Source of the DNA: Actinomycetes bacterium
GTDB taxonomy: Bacteria > Actinomycetota > Thermoleophilia > Gaiellales > Gaiellaceae
Length of the DNA: 6,100 bases
NCBI GenBank assembly: GCA_025350775.1
Contig: JANXXF010000074.1
Location: 1-6,100, forward strand
Direction of reading: 5' to 3'
Under the pieces are notes generated by a model, which did no database searches, was not told the origin of the DNA, and saw nothing but the letters and a program-made list of their open reading frames with translations. This document shows, piece after piece, positions 1 to 4,354 of the stretch (position 1 is its first letter; each line of letters opens with the position of its first letter). A program made the position numbers and the translations under genes.

Positions 1-70
1 GGCCCGACTCGAACACCAACCTGGTAGCACGCTCCAACAACTCCACCGGATACTTCCGAGATCTCGCCAT
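1..70 (-). CDS. IS3-family transposase OrfA, N-terminal fragment (cut by window edge)
   Basis: The minus strand from an ATG at 70-68 reads MARSRKYPVELLERATRLV and then FESG before the window ends, 23 codons with no stop. This is the typical opening of an IS3-family OrfA: a basic start, then KY..EL.ERA.RLV, the first helix of the helix-turn-helix that binds the terminal inverted repeats. OrfA is normally about 90-110 residues and is joined to the DDE-domain OrfB product by programmed frameshifting; neither the rest of OrfA nor OrfB is visible. The start lies 69 bases inside the terminal repeat, as expected for this family. No strong Shine-Dalgarno is seen. Identity at family level is fairly secure; whether the element is intact cannot be judged. 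Confidence 0.75.
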   Translation of the reverse strand, partial: MARSRKYPVELLERATRLVFESG

Positions 71-90
71 GACAACGGGCTTCTCCCTCC

Positions 91-107
91 GCCAGGCAAA
101 CCCTGGC
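91..107. repeat. Small hairpin in the IS leader
   Basis: GCCAGG (91-96) and CCTGGC (102-107) form a perfect 6-bp stem with a 5-base loop. It lies between the IS terminal repeat and the OrfA start. Such leader hairpins can shield a transposase start from transcription that enters from outside the element; that role is an inference here. Confidence 0.45.
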
Positions 108-112
108 ATCGA

Positions 113-139
113 AGCCTCCGTCAAACCCGGGAGGGCTCA
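113..139 (-). repeat. Terminal inverted repeat of the IS3-family element
   Basis: On the minus strand this begins TGAGCCCTCCCGGGTTTGAC at 139 and ends with GGAGGCT at 113. The partner repeat lies outside the window, so the length is estimated from resemblance to IS3-family ends and not from a paired alignment. Confidence 0.6.
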
Positions 140-189
140 CAGCGATCGGAACTCGTGGGCGCGGTCACGGTGTGGCGGGTCGCGGGTGC

Positions 190-561
190 TCAGTCGCCGA
201 TCGGCAGCTGGCGGATGCGGAGGCGTCCGGGCTCGAGCACGACGACGGCGCCGTCGTCGAGATCCTTGGCGCAGGCGGCGAGGTTGGCGAGGAGCAGCGC
301 GGCTTGCTGTTCGGGGCGTCGCTCGGTACCGCGACGGAAAAGCACGAAGGACGGCTGTCGTTCCTGGCGTAGCGCGAGGATCGTGCCGAAGTCGGTGTCG
401 GCGGAGACGACGACGCGGCTCTCAGCACGAGCGCGTTCGACGATCTCGTCGTCGGTGGCGGCCTGGAGGTTGTAGGCGCGGACGTGGACGGCGTCGTGGC
501 CGGCGTCGTTGAGGCTGTCGGCGATGCGCGGGGAGAGCGCGTTATCGATCAGGAATCTCAA
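190..561 (-). CDS. DUF5615 family PIN-like toxin
   Basis: A 123-residue protein beginning MRFLIDNALSP. It matches the DUF5615 (Mut7-C / PIN-like) toxins, small predicted metal-dependent RNases in VapC-like toxin-antitoxin modules. Visible acidic residues that would form the metal site are D6 in LIDN, D38/E39 in the TDDEIV segment, and D55/D57 in SADTDFG, in the order and spacing usual for the family. Length is normal and the frame is open throughout. The start is TTG at 561-559; the TTGA overlaps the TGA stop of the upstream DUF433 gene by 4 bases, implying translational coupling so that toxin is made only after antitoxin. There is no other good start upstream, since the antitoxin frame occupies that DNA. 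RNase activity and target are inferred from the family. The gene looks intact. Confidence 0.88.
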   Translation of the reverse strand: MRFLIDNALSPRIADSLNDAGHDAVHVRAYNLQAATDDEIVERARAESRVVVSADTDFGTILALRQERQPSFVLFRRGTERRPEQQAALLLANLAACAKDLDDGAVVVLEPGRLRIRQLPIGD

Positions 562-788
562 CTGGCGGTGGCCAGCGGGAGCTCGCGTTCGCGCACGGCC
601 TCGGCTGCGTAGTGCAGCGCCTCCTCGACGTCGGCGGCTTCGAGGTCGGGGTAGGCCGCGACGATCTCTTGCCGGCTCATCCCGTCGGCGACCATGTCGA
701 TGACGGTCGCCACCGGGATTCGCAGCCCACGCACGCAGGGAACGCCGCCCATCTGCTCTGGCCGCACGGTAATCCGGGTGAACCTCAT
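558..788 (-). CDS. DUF433 family antitoxin
   Basis: A 76-residue protein with the DUF433 (PF04255) pattern: a conserved G-x-PC-x-RG-x-RIPV segment (about residues 15-26), then VIDMVADGMS and EIVAAYPDL, and an ALHYAAEAV helix near the C-terminus. The family has a winged/HTH-type fold and sits beside DUF5615 toxins, where it is thought to neutralise the toxin and repress the operon. The ATG at 788-786 is preceded by AGGAAGG with a 6-base gap, a good Shine-Dalgarno, which fixes the start. It is the first gene of a minus-strand two-gene operon and its TGA overlaps the toxin TTG. Both the length and the overlap are typical of an intact module. Confidence 0.9.
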   Translation of the reverse strand: MRFTRITVRPEQMGGVPCVRGLRIPVATVIDMVADGMSRQEIVAAYPDLEAADVEEALHYAAEAVRERELPLATAS

Positions 789-794
789 CGCAAG

Positions 795-827
795 CCTTCC
801 TCTGTCGCGGGTGTCGCGTTCAGGGTA
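795..827 (-). promoter_or_regulatory. Candidate -10 box, direct repeat and ribosome binding site of the toxin-antitoxin operon
   Basis: On the minus strand TACCCT (827-822) fits a TAnnnT -10 box about 33 bases upstream of the antitoxin ATG. The Shine-Dalgarno AGGAAGG is at 801-795. No convincing -35 is seen. A plus-strand direct repeat TGTCGCG (803-809 and 812-818, period 9) lies just downstream of the predicted transcription start, where an autoregulatory operator would be expected. Its role as an operator is a guess. Confidence 0.35.
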
Positions 828-873
828 CTCGACCCGGGGAGGGCCATCCAGTGTCTCAACTGGCCGATGGAGG

Positions 874-1200
874 TCAGCCGAGCGTCTGGTCGGCGGACTG
901 GGTGAAGAGCGGTTCGACGGACGCGGTGCCAGTCGTGGTGGCGATCTGGTGGCGGATCGGCCCGCACTGCATCGTGCTGATCTCCTGCAGACCGTCTCTT
1001 CGCTAGGGGGTGGCGGTCAGACCGAGGAAGTGACGGGCGGGTGCCTGCCGGACAGAAGCCTCGAACGAGACCGCCGGAAGCTGGTGGCACTCGTCGACCA
1101 CGCCGGTGAGCTGCCGCACGCCGACGAGCTGCCGCACGCCGATCCGTTCGAGGCACTCAGGCCCGCCTGGCTGCGCACGGGCGCCGTGCTCTCGGCGGCG
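874..1200 (-). pseudogene. Superfamily II DEAD/DEAH-like helicase fragment (degraded)
   Basis: The minus strand encodes a recognisable slice of an SF2 helicase. Walker B/motif II is VVDECHQLPAVSFEA (about 1101-1060). Motif III is LGLTATP (ending at 1006). A TAG stop (1005-1003) falls where relatives have Tyr in TATPYRRDG. The same frame then continues RRDGLQEISTMQCGPIRHQ (1002-946) to about 904 and stops at TGA 876-874. The match on both sides of the TAG in one frame shows a nonsense mutation and not chance. Upstream of the DECH box the similarity fades, with no Walker A seen, and downstream motifs IV-VI are absent, so only a middle fragment of a normally much larger protein survives. The MQCGPIRH segment recalls helicases of restriction and conflict systems, but the subfamily is unsure. 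The upper boundary at 1200 is approximate. Confidence 0.78.
1108..1143. repeat. 18-bp tandem duplication inside the helicase remnant
   Basis: GAGCTGCCGCACGCCGAC (1108-1125) is repeated at once as 1126-1143, with only the last base differing (C to T). In the helicase frame it gives GVRQL-V-GVRQL immediately before the TGVVDECH motif. Being 18 bp it keeps the frame. It looks like a slippage event in decaying DNA, though a duplication while the gene was still active cannot be excluded. Confidence 0.85.
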
Positions 1201-1307
1201 TAGCCGGGGACGGTTCTGAAGACCGCACCAAAGATAGCTCTGAGCAGGGAGAACATCATCCGTGCGCCCGCTGGTGCGCCTACGGGGTGCGCGACTGACC
1301 GCCTGGC

Positions 1308-1313
1308 TACCGT
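1308..1313 (+). promoter_or_regulatory. Possible -10 box for a leaderless transcript
   Basis: TACCGT ends 6 bases before the GTG at 1320, the spacing commonly seen for leaderless actinobacterial genes. No good -35 hexamer is visible, so support is weak. Confidence 0.3.
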
Positions 1314-1319
1314 GATCCT

Positions 1320-1568
1320 GTGACGGCAGCGAGGCATCCGCGGAGCGCCGGTGCGCCGGCGCCGAGCCCGACCGACGTGGCTGCGCTGGTGCAACGCGTC
1401 GCTGCAACGGTCGTTGACGACACCGTCGGTGCCTCATCGCCGTGGGCGCGCCGGCCTAGGCGTTGGCTCGAGCTGGTCGCTGATGCGTTCGGCGAGATCG
1501 CCGCCATCGATCGCAACCCCCGATGCGTCCGAGATAAACCCGCAGTGACTTCCAGGCGCAGGAGTTGA
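1320..1568 (+). CDS. Uncharacterised small protein, possibly spurious or a gene remnant
   Basis: An 82-residue reading frame from GTG 1320 to TGA 1566-1568. The family is not recognised. The first third is Ala/Pro/Arg rich; the middle (DVAALVQRVAATVVDD, then RRWLELVADAFGEIAAID) looks amphipathic-helical and like real protein; the last 15 residues are basic and low in character. It has no Shine-Dalgarno but has a TAnnnT box 6 bases before the GTG. It is in the same frame as the restriction endonuclease that starts 24 bases after its stop, so it could be a broken N-terminal extension. The endonuclease is already of normal family length without it, so a separate small ORF or a remnant is equally likely. 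The DNA between the helicase remnant and this GTG (1201-1319) shows nothing else. Confidence 0.35.
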   Translation: MTAARHPRSAGAPAPSPTDVAALVQRVAATVVDDTVGASSPWARRPRRWLELVADAFGEIAAIDRNPRCVRDKPAVTSRRRS

Positions 1569-1592
1569 CTACCTCGCCGACAACTAAACGAC

Positions 1593-2381
1593 ATGGGGTT
1601 CTCGCCTGATGTAGAACGTCGACTAGGCCAGATACTGGCGGCACCGCTCGTTAGCACGCTTCGAACAAGGGTCGCGAAGGAGCCGTGGAATGAGGAATTT
1701 GAACGTGAACGACGGCCTCTGCATTTCGCGCTCGTACCGCCAGCTATCTGGAAGGGTTCTAAGTTCGAGCGGTCGTTCTCGACCAGCCTTGGAAACGTTT
1801 GGGAGAAAGCGGCAATCGAAGCGAGCCTCGGTGTGCGTGATTGGGCGCAGCAGGGCTACGTGTACGAAGCAGAGATTCACTCCAATCAGTTGCACGTGAT
1901 CCACCGGATCCTCGGTGATCTTGAAGCCGGGCGGCGGAAGCCCGACTGGGATGCTGAGATGGCAGAGGTCTTAGCGGCGGCATCCGGGCCGACAGAACCT
2001 TGCCACGTAACCTGCGATGTGGCCATCGGCAACTCGGAATCCGACCGGGCGAGTCACGAGTACTTCGAGATCAAATCGCCAAAGCCGAACTCCGACCAGA
2101 CGAAAGTCTCGAAGGAGAAAATGTTGAAGTTGACGGCGATCGAACGGCGCGAATGCCAGTTCTACGCTCTCCCGTTCAATCCCTATGGACCGCGTTCCGC
2201 CTACGCGTGGGGACTGCCAATGCGGTGGTTCGACATGAAAAGAGACAGGGTCGTCCTAGTCGGAAGCGAGTTCTGGGAGCGGCTAGGTGGCCCTGGCACC
2301 TGGGACGATCTCCTTGCCATCGCTCGGCGAGAGGGAGAAAAGTACCGCGACCAGATCGACGCGTACTTGCTCGATGATTAG
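1593..2381 (+). CDS. TdeIII-like type II restriction endonuclease
   Basis: A 262-residue cytoplasmic protein resembling the TdeIII family of type II endonucleases (PF09520 by memory). Family signs are HFALVPPAIWKGSKFERSF (residues 44-62), followed by STSLGNVWE, and then the catalytic PD-(D/E)xK region: D142 in CDVAIGN and E159-I-K161 in EYFEIKSPKPNSDQT. In that family the EIKSPKPN..QT run is highly conserved. TdeIII itself cuts GGNCC; the specificity here is only presumed to be the same. The start ATG 1593 has no clear Shine-Dalgarno, but an in-frame TGA at 1566-1568 limits extension to eight codons and no better start follows. It faces its methyltransferase tail to tail with abutting stops. 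The reading frame is intact and its GC is lower than the right flank, consistent with horizontal arrival. Confidence 0.85.
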   Translation: MGFSPDVERRLGQILAAPLVSTLRTRVAKEPWNEEFERERRPLHFALVPPAIWKGSKFERSFSTSLGNVWEKAAIEASLGVRDWAQQGYVYEAEIHSNQLHVIHRILGDLEAGRRKPDWDAEMAEVLAAASGPTEPCHVTCDVAIGNSESDRASHEYFEIKSPKPNSDQTKVSKEKMLKLTAIERRECQFYALPFNPYGPRSAYAWGLPMRWFDMKRDRVVLVGSEFWERLGGPGTWDDLLAIARREGEKYRDQIDAYLLDD

Positions 2382-3563
2382 CTACGCACGAGCAAGGATG
2401 ATCTCCTCGAAGAACTCGCCCTGTCGACGACCCGTCCGTCGATTCACATGCCGCCTCAAGCGTTCCTGAATCGAGAACCCCGCGTCCGCCAGGATGCCGT
2501 CGTAGAGGCTCCTCTGATCGTCAATCACGATCACGGCAAGAGCGTTTCTCGACATATGTTCCCGAGCGTTCGCAAACACCGCCGTGATGTCGTTGACGTA
2601 AGCATCGACCGATGAACGTGATGTCCCCTTCTTGGCGGCTCCGATCTCATCGACTCTCAGATCTTGCAGCTGTAAAAGGTCGAAAGCATAGCGGTGCTGT
2701 TCGTGGTAGTCGATCCGACCCGGATATGGCGGAGAGGTGATCAAGCCGTCAAACCGTGTTCCATACTCGATCACTCTTGAGTCGCCATGGTGGATCGTCA
2801 CGTCGACAGGTTTGCGCAGCCGCTCGTACTCCTTCACGCGCTTGATAGAATCAAGTGTGTATCGATGCAGAAACTTGTACGCCTCCCTCGTCGGCTGACA
2901 CGTTCGGGAGTGTTTCCGACAATAGTACGGCTCAGTCTGAGGTTCCTTCGCGAAGTCGAGACCGAAGTGGGTGACAAGCCGTGCGGACCTCGCTGAACGC
3001 GACATAACAATCTTCATCAGGTCGGCTGTCTCAGGGTACTTTCGGATGAGAGCCCGGTAGGTGAGAAGCTCAGACAACGCATGAGGATCGAACCATGCCG
3101 CGAGCCACTCGCTGGTCCCCTCTGACAGGTCGCCGTCGAGTGGGGTTAGCACCTCGTCAAGAGTCAGTTGGTCACGGACATCCTTCACGTGCATGGAAAG
3201 TTCGTTCAACGCACCTCGTAGGTTGGTTTCGACCACGAAAGGGTTGAACTGTGCCGTCTTGACGCGGCACAGCAGAGCATTGAAGGCAGAGATGTCGACC
3301 CCGACGCTTCTGCAGCCGAAGGTTGAGCACTCCACGAGCGTCGTTCCGCTTCCGGCGAACGGATCGAGGATGACCGAGTCCTTCGAGAAGTGCCGGTTCA
3401 GGAAGATCTCGACGAGCTGGGGGACGAACTTGCCGAGGTACGGGTGGAGGCGGTGGACGTGCTTTGTCCGTTCCCGCTCAGGGAGGTCGGCCTCCGACCA
3501 TGACAGCTCCAAGTCGACTTCGGTGTCCTGGAACCCGCTGTAGATGTTTGCCTGCGTCGTCAC
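2382..3563 (-). CDS. DNA methyltransferase of the restriction-modification pair ((S/T)PPY type, probably N4-cytosine)
   Basis: A 393-residue SAM-dependent DNA methyltransferase. In order: a motif X-like HPYLGKFVPQLVEIFL (40-55); the SAM-binding motif I DPFAGSGTT (67-75); motif II GVDIS (88-92); a long middle region (about 95-265) that probably holds the target recognition domain and contains a C215-H218-C222 cluster; catalytic motif IV TSPPY (276-280), followed by PGRIDYHEQHRYAFDLL; and a C-terminal VNRRTGRRQGEFFEEI (373-388). SPPY-type catalytic motifs usually mean N4-methylcytosine. The order (X, I, II, recognition domain, IV) is alpha-like. It should protect host DNA from the neighbouring TdeIII-like enzyme. 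The start is GTG 3563-3561, whose GTGA overlaps the stop of the integrase remnant; no clear Shine-Dalgarno is present, but TAGGAT ends 6 bases upstream. Intact, with lower GC than the right flank. Confidence 0.9.
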   Translation of the reverse strand: MTTQANIYSGFQDTEVDLELSWSEADLPERERTKHVHRLHPYLGKFVPQLVEIFLNRHFSKDSVILDPFAGSGTTLVECSTFGCRSVGVDISAFNALLCRVKTAQFNPFVVETNLRGALNELSMHVKDVRDQLTLDEVLTPLDGDLSEGTSEWLAAWFDPHALSELLTYRALIRKYPETADLMKIVMSRSARSARLVTHFGLDFAKEPQTEPYYCRKHSRTCQPTREAYKFLHRYTLDSIKRVKEYERLRKPVDVTIHHGDSRVIEYGTRFDGLITSPPYPGRIDYHEQHRYAFDLLQLQDLRVDEIGAAKKGTSRSSVDAYVNDITAVFANAREHMSRNALAVIVIDDQRSLYDGILADAGFSIQERLRRHVNRRTGRRQGEFFEEIILARA

Positions 3564-3970
3564 GGTGGCATCCTAGAGGTCGCGTCCGACGCCGTTGTCG
3601 GTAGCCTCTTCGACCGTGGGCGTCTCGAACCAAGACAAGGACTGGTGGGTCGAAGTGAGCCCGTGCGCGCGGCTGAGAGCCACTCGCTGGCGGCCTGGTT
3701 CAGGGTGGTTGGGGAGGGGGTGCGGACGGTGCCCTGGCGCAGTCCGACCTGGGTGTTCTGCCGCCACGCCTTGGCGTCGGCGAGCGACGCGAACGTCTTG
3801 CGGATCTGCTTGCCCTCCAATGCTGACCACGCCTGCGCCTGGTACGCCGGCTGACAGCTACAGCCGCCGCCGCTACGCATCGTGCAGTTCAGGCGGTGGC
3901 GGACGTTGATGCCTTCCTGCCCGCGCTTGCCCCGCACTCGCTTCCCGCGTTCGTGAATCTCGGTTGTCAT
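3560..3970 (-). pseudogene. Tyrosine recombinase/integrase, N-terminal remnant
   Basis: The minus strand reads the N-terminal arm of an actinobacterial phage-type integrase. There is a basic start (MTTEIHERGKRVRGKRGQ), then RHRLNC...GGGCSC, a Cys-containing segment typical of these enzymes, then QAWSALEGKQIRKTFAS, LADAKAWRQNTQVGLRQGT, and the start of the SAM-like core-binding domain (TLNQAASEWLSAARTGS). Similarity ends near 3650 and the frame then runs through unrelated Ser/Arg/Pro-rich residues to a TGA at 3562-3560. The catalytic domain (Arg, HxxR, Tyr nucleophile) is missing; intact relatives are about 350-450 residues. ATG 3970 is preferred; an in-frame GTG at 4003 adds 11 residues with no better ribosome site. 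It lies about 190 bp from tRNA-Ser, as expected for an integrase that targeted that tRNA. It cannot be active. Confidence 0.8.
3570..3575 (-). promoter_or_regulatory. Candidate -10 box for leaderless methyltransferase mRNA
   Basis: On the minus strand TAGGAT (3575-3570) is followed by GCCACC and then the GTG start. A TAnnnT box 6 bases before a start with no Shine-Dalgarno is the usual leaderless arrangement in Actinobacteria. No strong -35 is visible. It would let the methyltransferase be transcribed independently of the broken integrase. Confidence 0.4.
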
Positions 3971-4003
3971 CGCGTCCACATCACTAGCTCTGACCTGCCT
4001 CAC

Positions 4004-4162
4004 TGATCAAGTCGCCGAGCGAGTGGATGTGACTGTCGTGGGACTGCCGCAGCGCGAACAGAGACCGCGCAGCCAAGCCATTTCCCGGACCGCCTGCCTT
4101 CGTGGGGAGGCTCGCGCCCACGCCGGAACCCCGCTCCGTGAGCGGGATCCGGCCCGTGAGAG
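4004..4162. other. Non-coding spacer between integrase remnant and tRNA-Ser
   Basis: No convincing gene is seen on either strand. If the island integrated at the tRNA 3' end, this spacer would hold one attachment site at its tRNA side and integrase arm-binding sites, but no direct repeat of the tRNA end was found within the window to prove it. The only clear structure is the GC-rich hairpin at 4122-4153. Confidence 0.5.
4122..4153 (-). terminator. Strong GC-rich hairpin downstream of tRNA-Ser
   Basis: An outer stem GCCGGA (4122-4127) pairs with TCCGGC (4148-4153), and an inner stem CCCGCTC (4130-4136) pairs with GAGCGGG (4140-4146) around a CGT loop, with only a small AC/A internal bulge. 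On the minus strand it starts 9 bases after the tRNA 3' end, the right place for a terminator. It lacks a U tract, as is common for hairpin terminators in high-GC Actinobacteria, so termination is inferred. It could also be a recombination-related structure. Confidence 0.6.
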
Positions 4163-4251
4163 CGGAGGGGGAGAGATTCGAACTCTCGACAGACCCAGAG
4201 GCCCGTAACGGTTTTCGAGACCGCCGCATTCGACTGCTCTGCCACCCCTCC
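4163..4251 (-). tRNA. tRNA-Ser (anticodon CGA)
   Basis: Read on the minus strand, the acceptor GGAGGGG (4251-4245) pairs with CCCCTCC (4170-4164) and a G discriminator follows at 4163. The anticodon loop CTCGAAA gives anticodon CGA (reads UCG). There is a long variable arm, as required for serine, and a T arm GAGAG-TTCGAAT-CTCTC (4185-4171). Length is 89 nt, and CCA is not encoded. The G discriminator and long variable arm are serine identity elements. The integrase remnant lies beyond its 3' end, so this gene is the likely integration target of the accessory segment; the tRNA itself is intact. The MBL-fold operon is transcribed divergently from its 5' side. Confidence 0.95.
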
Positions 4252-4262
4252 GGCGGCTGCCG

Positions 4263-4268
4263 AGTTTA
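4263..4268 (-). promoter_or_regulatory. Candidate -10 box of the tRNA-Ser gene
   Basis: TAAACT on the minus strand (4268-4263) matches TAtAaT well and ends 11 bases before the first tRNA base. No clear -35 was found upstream. Confidence 0.5.
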
Positions 4269-4318
4269 CCGGAGCGGCGCCACGACCGGTGCGCACCTCG
4301 GCACGAGCGCTTCTCGTT

Positions 4319-4346
4319 TTGAGCGCAGGCGCTCCGCTGGTACGTT
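4319..4346 (+). promoter_or_regulatory. Sigma-70-type promoter for the MBL-fold gene pair
   Basis: TTGAGC (4319-4324) and TACGTT (4341-4346) are separated by 16 bases. The predicted transcription start, about 4353-4355, falls on or just before the ATG at 4355, so the mRNA would be leaderless or nearly so. This agrees with the absence of a Shine-Dalgarno and argues against starting the gene at the upstream in-frame ATG at 4289. Confidence 0.55.
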
Positions 4347-4354
4347 CCCTCGCG

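Larger units (their letters stand above)
1..139 (-). mobile_element. End of an IS3-family insertion sequence (partial)
   Basis: Read on the minus strand, DNA beginning at 139 starts TGAGCCCTCCCGGGTTTGAC and continues to about 113. This is the look of an IS3-family terminal inverted repeat, which begins TG and has a CCCGGG core followed by a GGAGGCT-like tail. It is followed at 70 by the start of an OrfA-type transposase reading out of the window. The outer boundary at 139 is inferred from the family rule that ends are TG...CA. The other end, OrfB and any target-site duplication lie outside the window. The element inserted about 50 bp beyond the toxin gene stop codon at 190. Confidence 0.75.

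Noticed and set aside
69..512. Plus-strand Arg/Gly-rich frame over the IS end and toxin gene
   Set aside because: It crosses the IS boundary and the complementary strand of the toxin; composition is that of a shadow frame.
694..1203. Plus-strand frame opposite the antitoxin and helicase remnant
   Set aside because: The real signals (DUF433 and DECH/TATP motifs) are on the minus strand; this frame shows no recognisable domain.
1017..1394. Second minus-strand frame with a hydrophobic start (MMFSLLRAIFGAVF)
   Set aside because: It briefly looks like a membrane segment, but it overlaps the helicase remnant in another frame, turns Ser/Ala-rich and has no ribosome site or family match.
1593..2381. 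Controller (C) protein or Vsr-type nuclease accompanying the restriction-modification pair
   Set aside because: No small HTH protein or Vsr motif was found in any frame near the pair; the 82-residue ORF at 1320 has no HTH-like pattern.
3618..3640. GGTTCGAGAC on the minus strand, resembling a tRNA T loop or att site copy
   Set aside because: The flanking bases do not form a T stem plus acceptor and do not match the tRNA-Ser 3' end at 4163-4190, so it is not an att duplicate or tRNA fragment.
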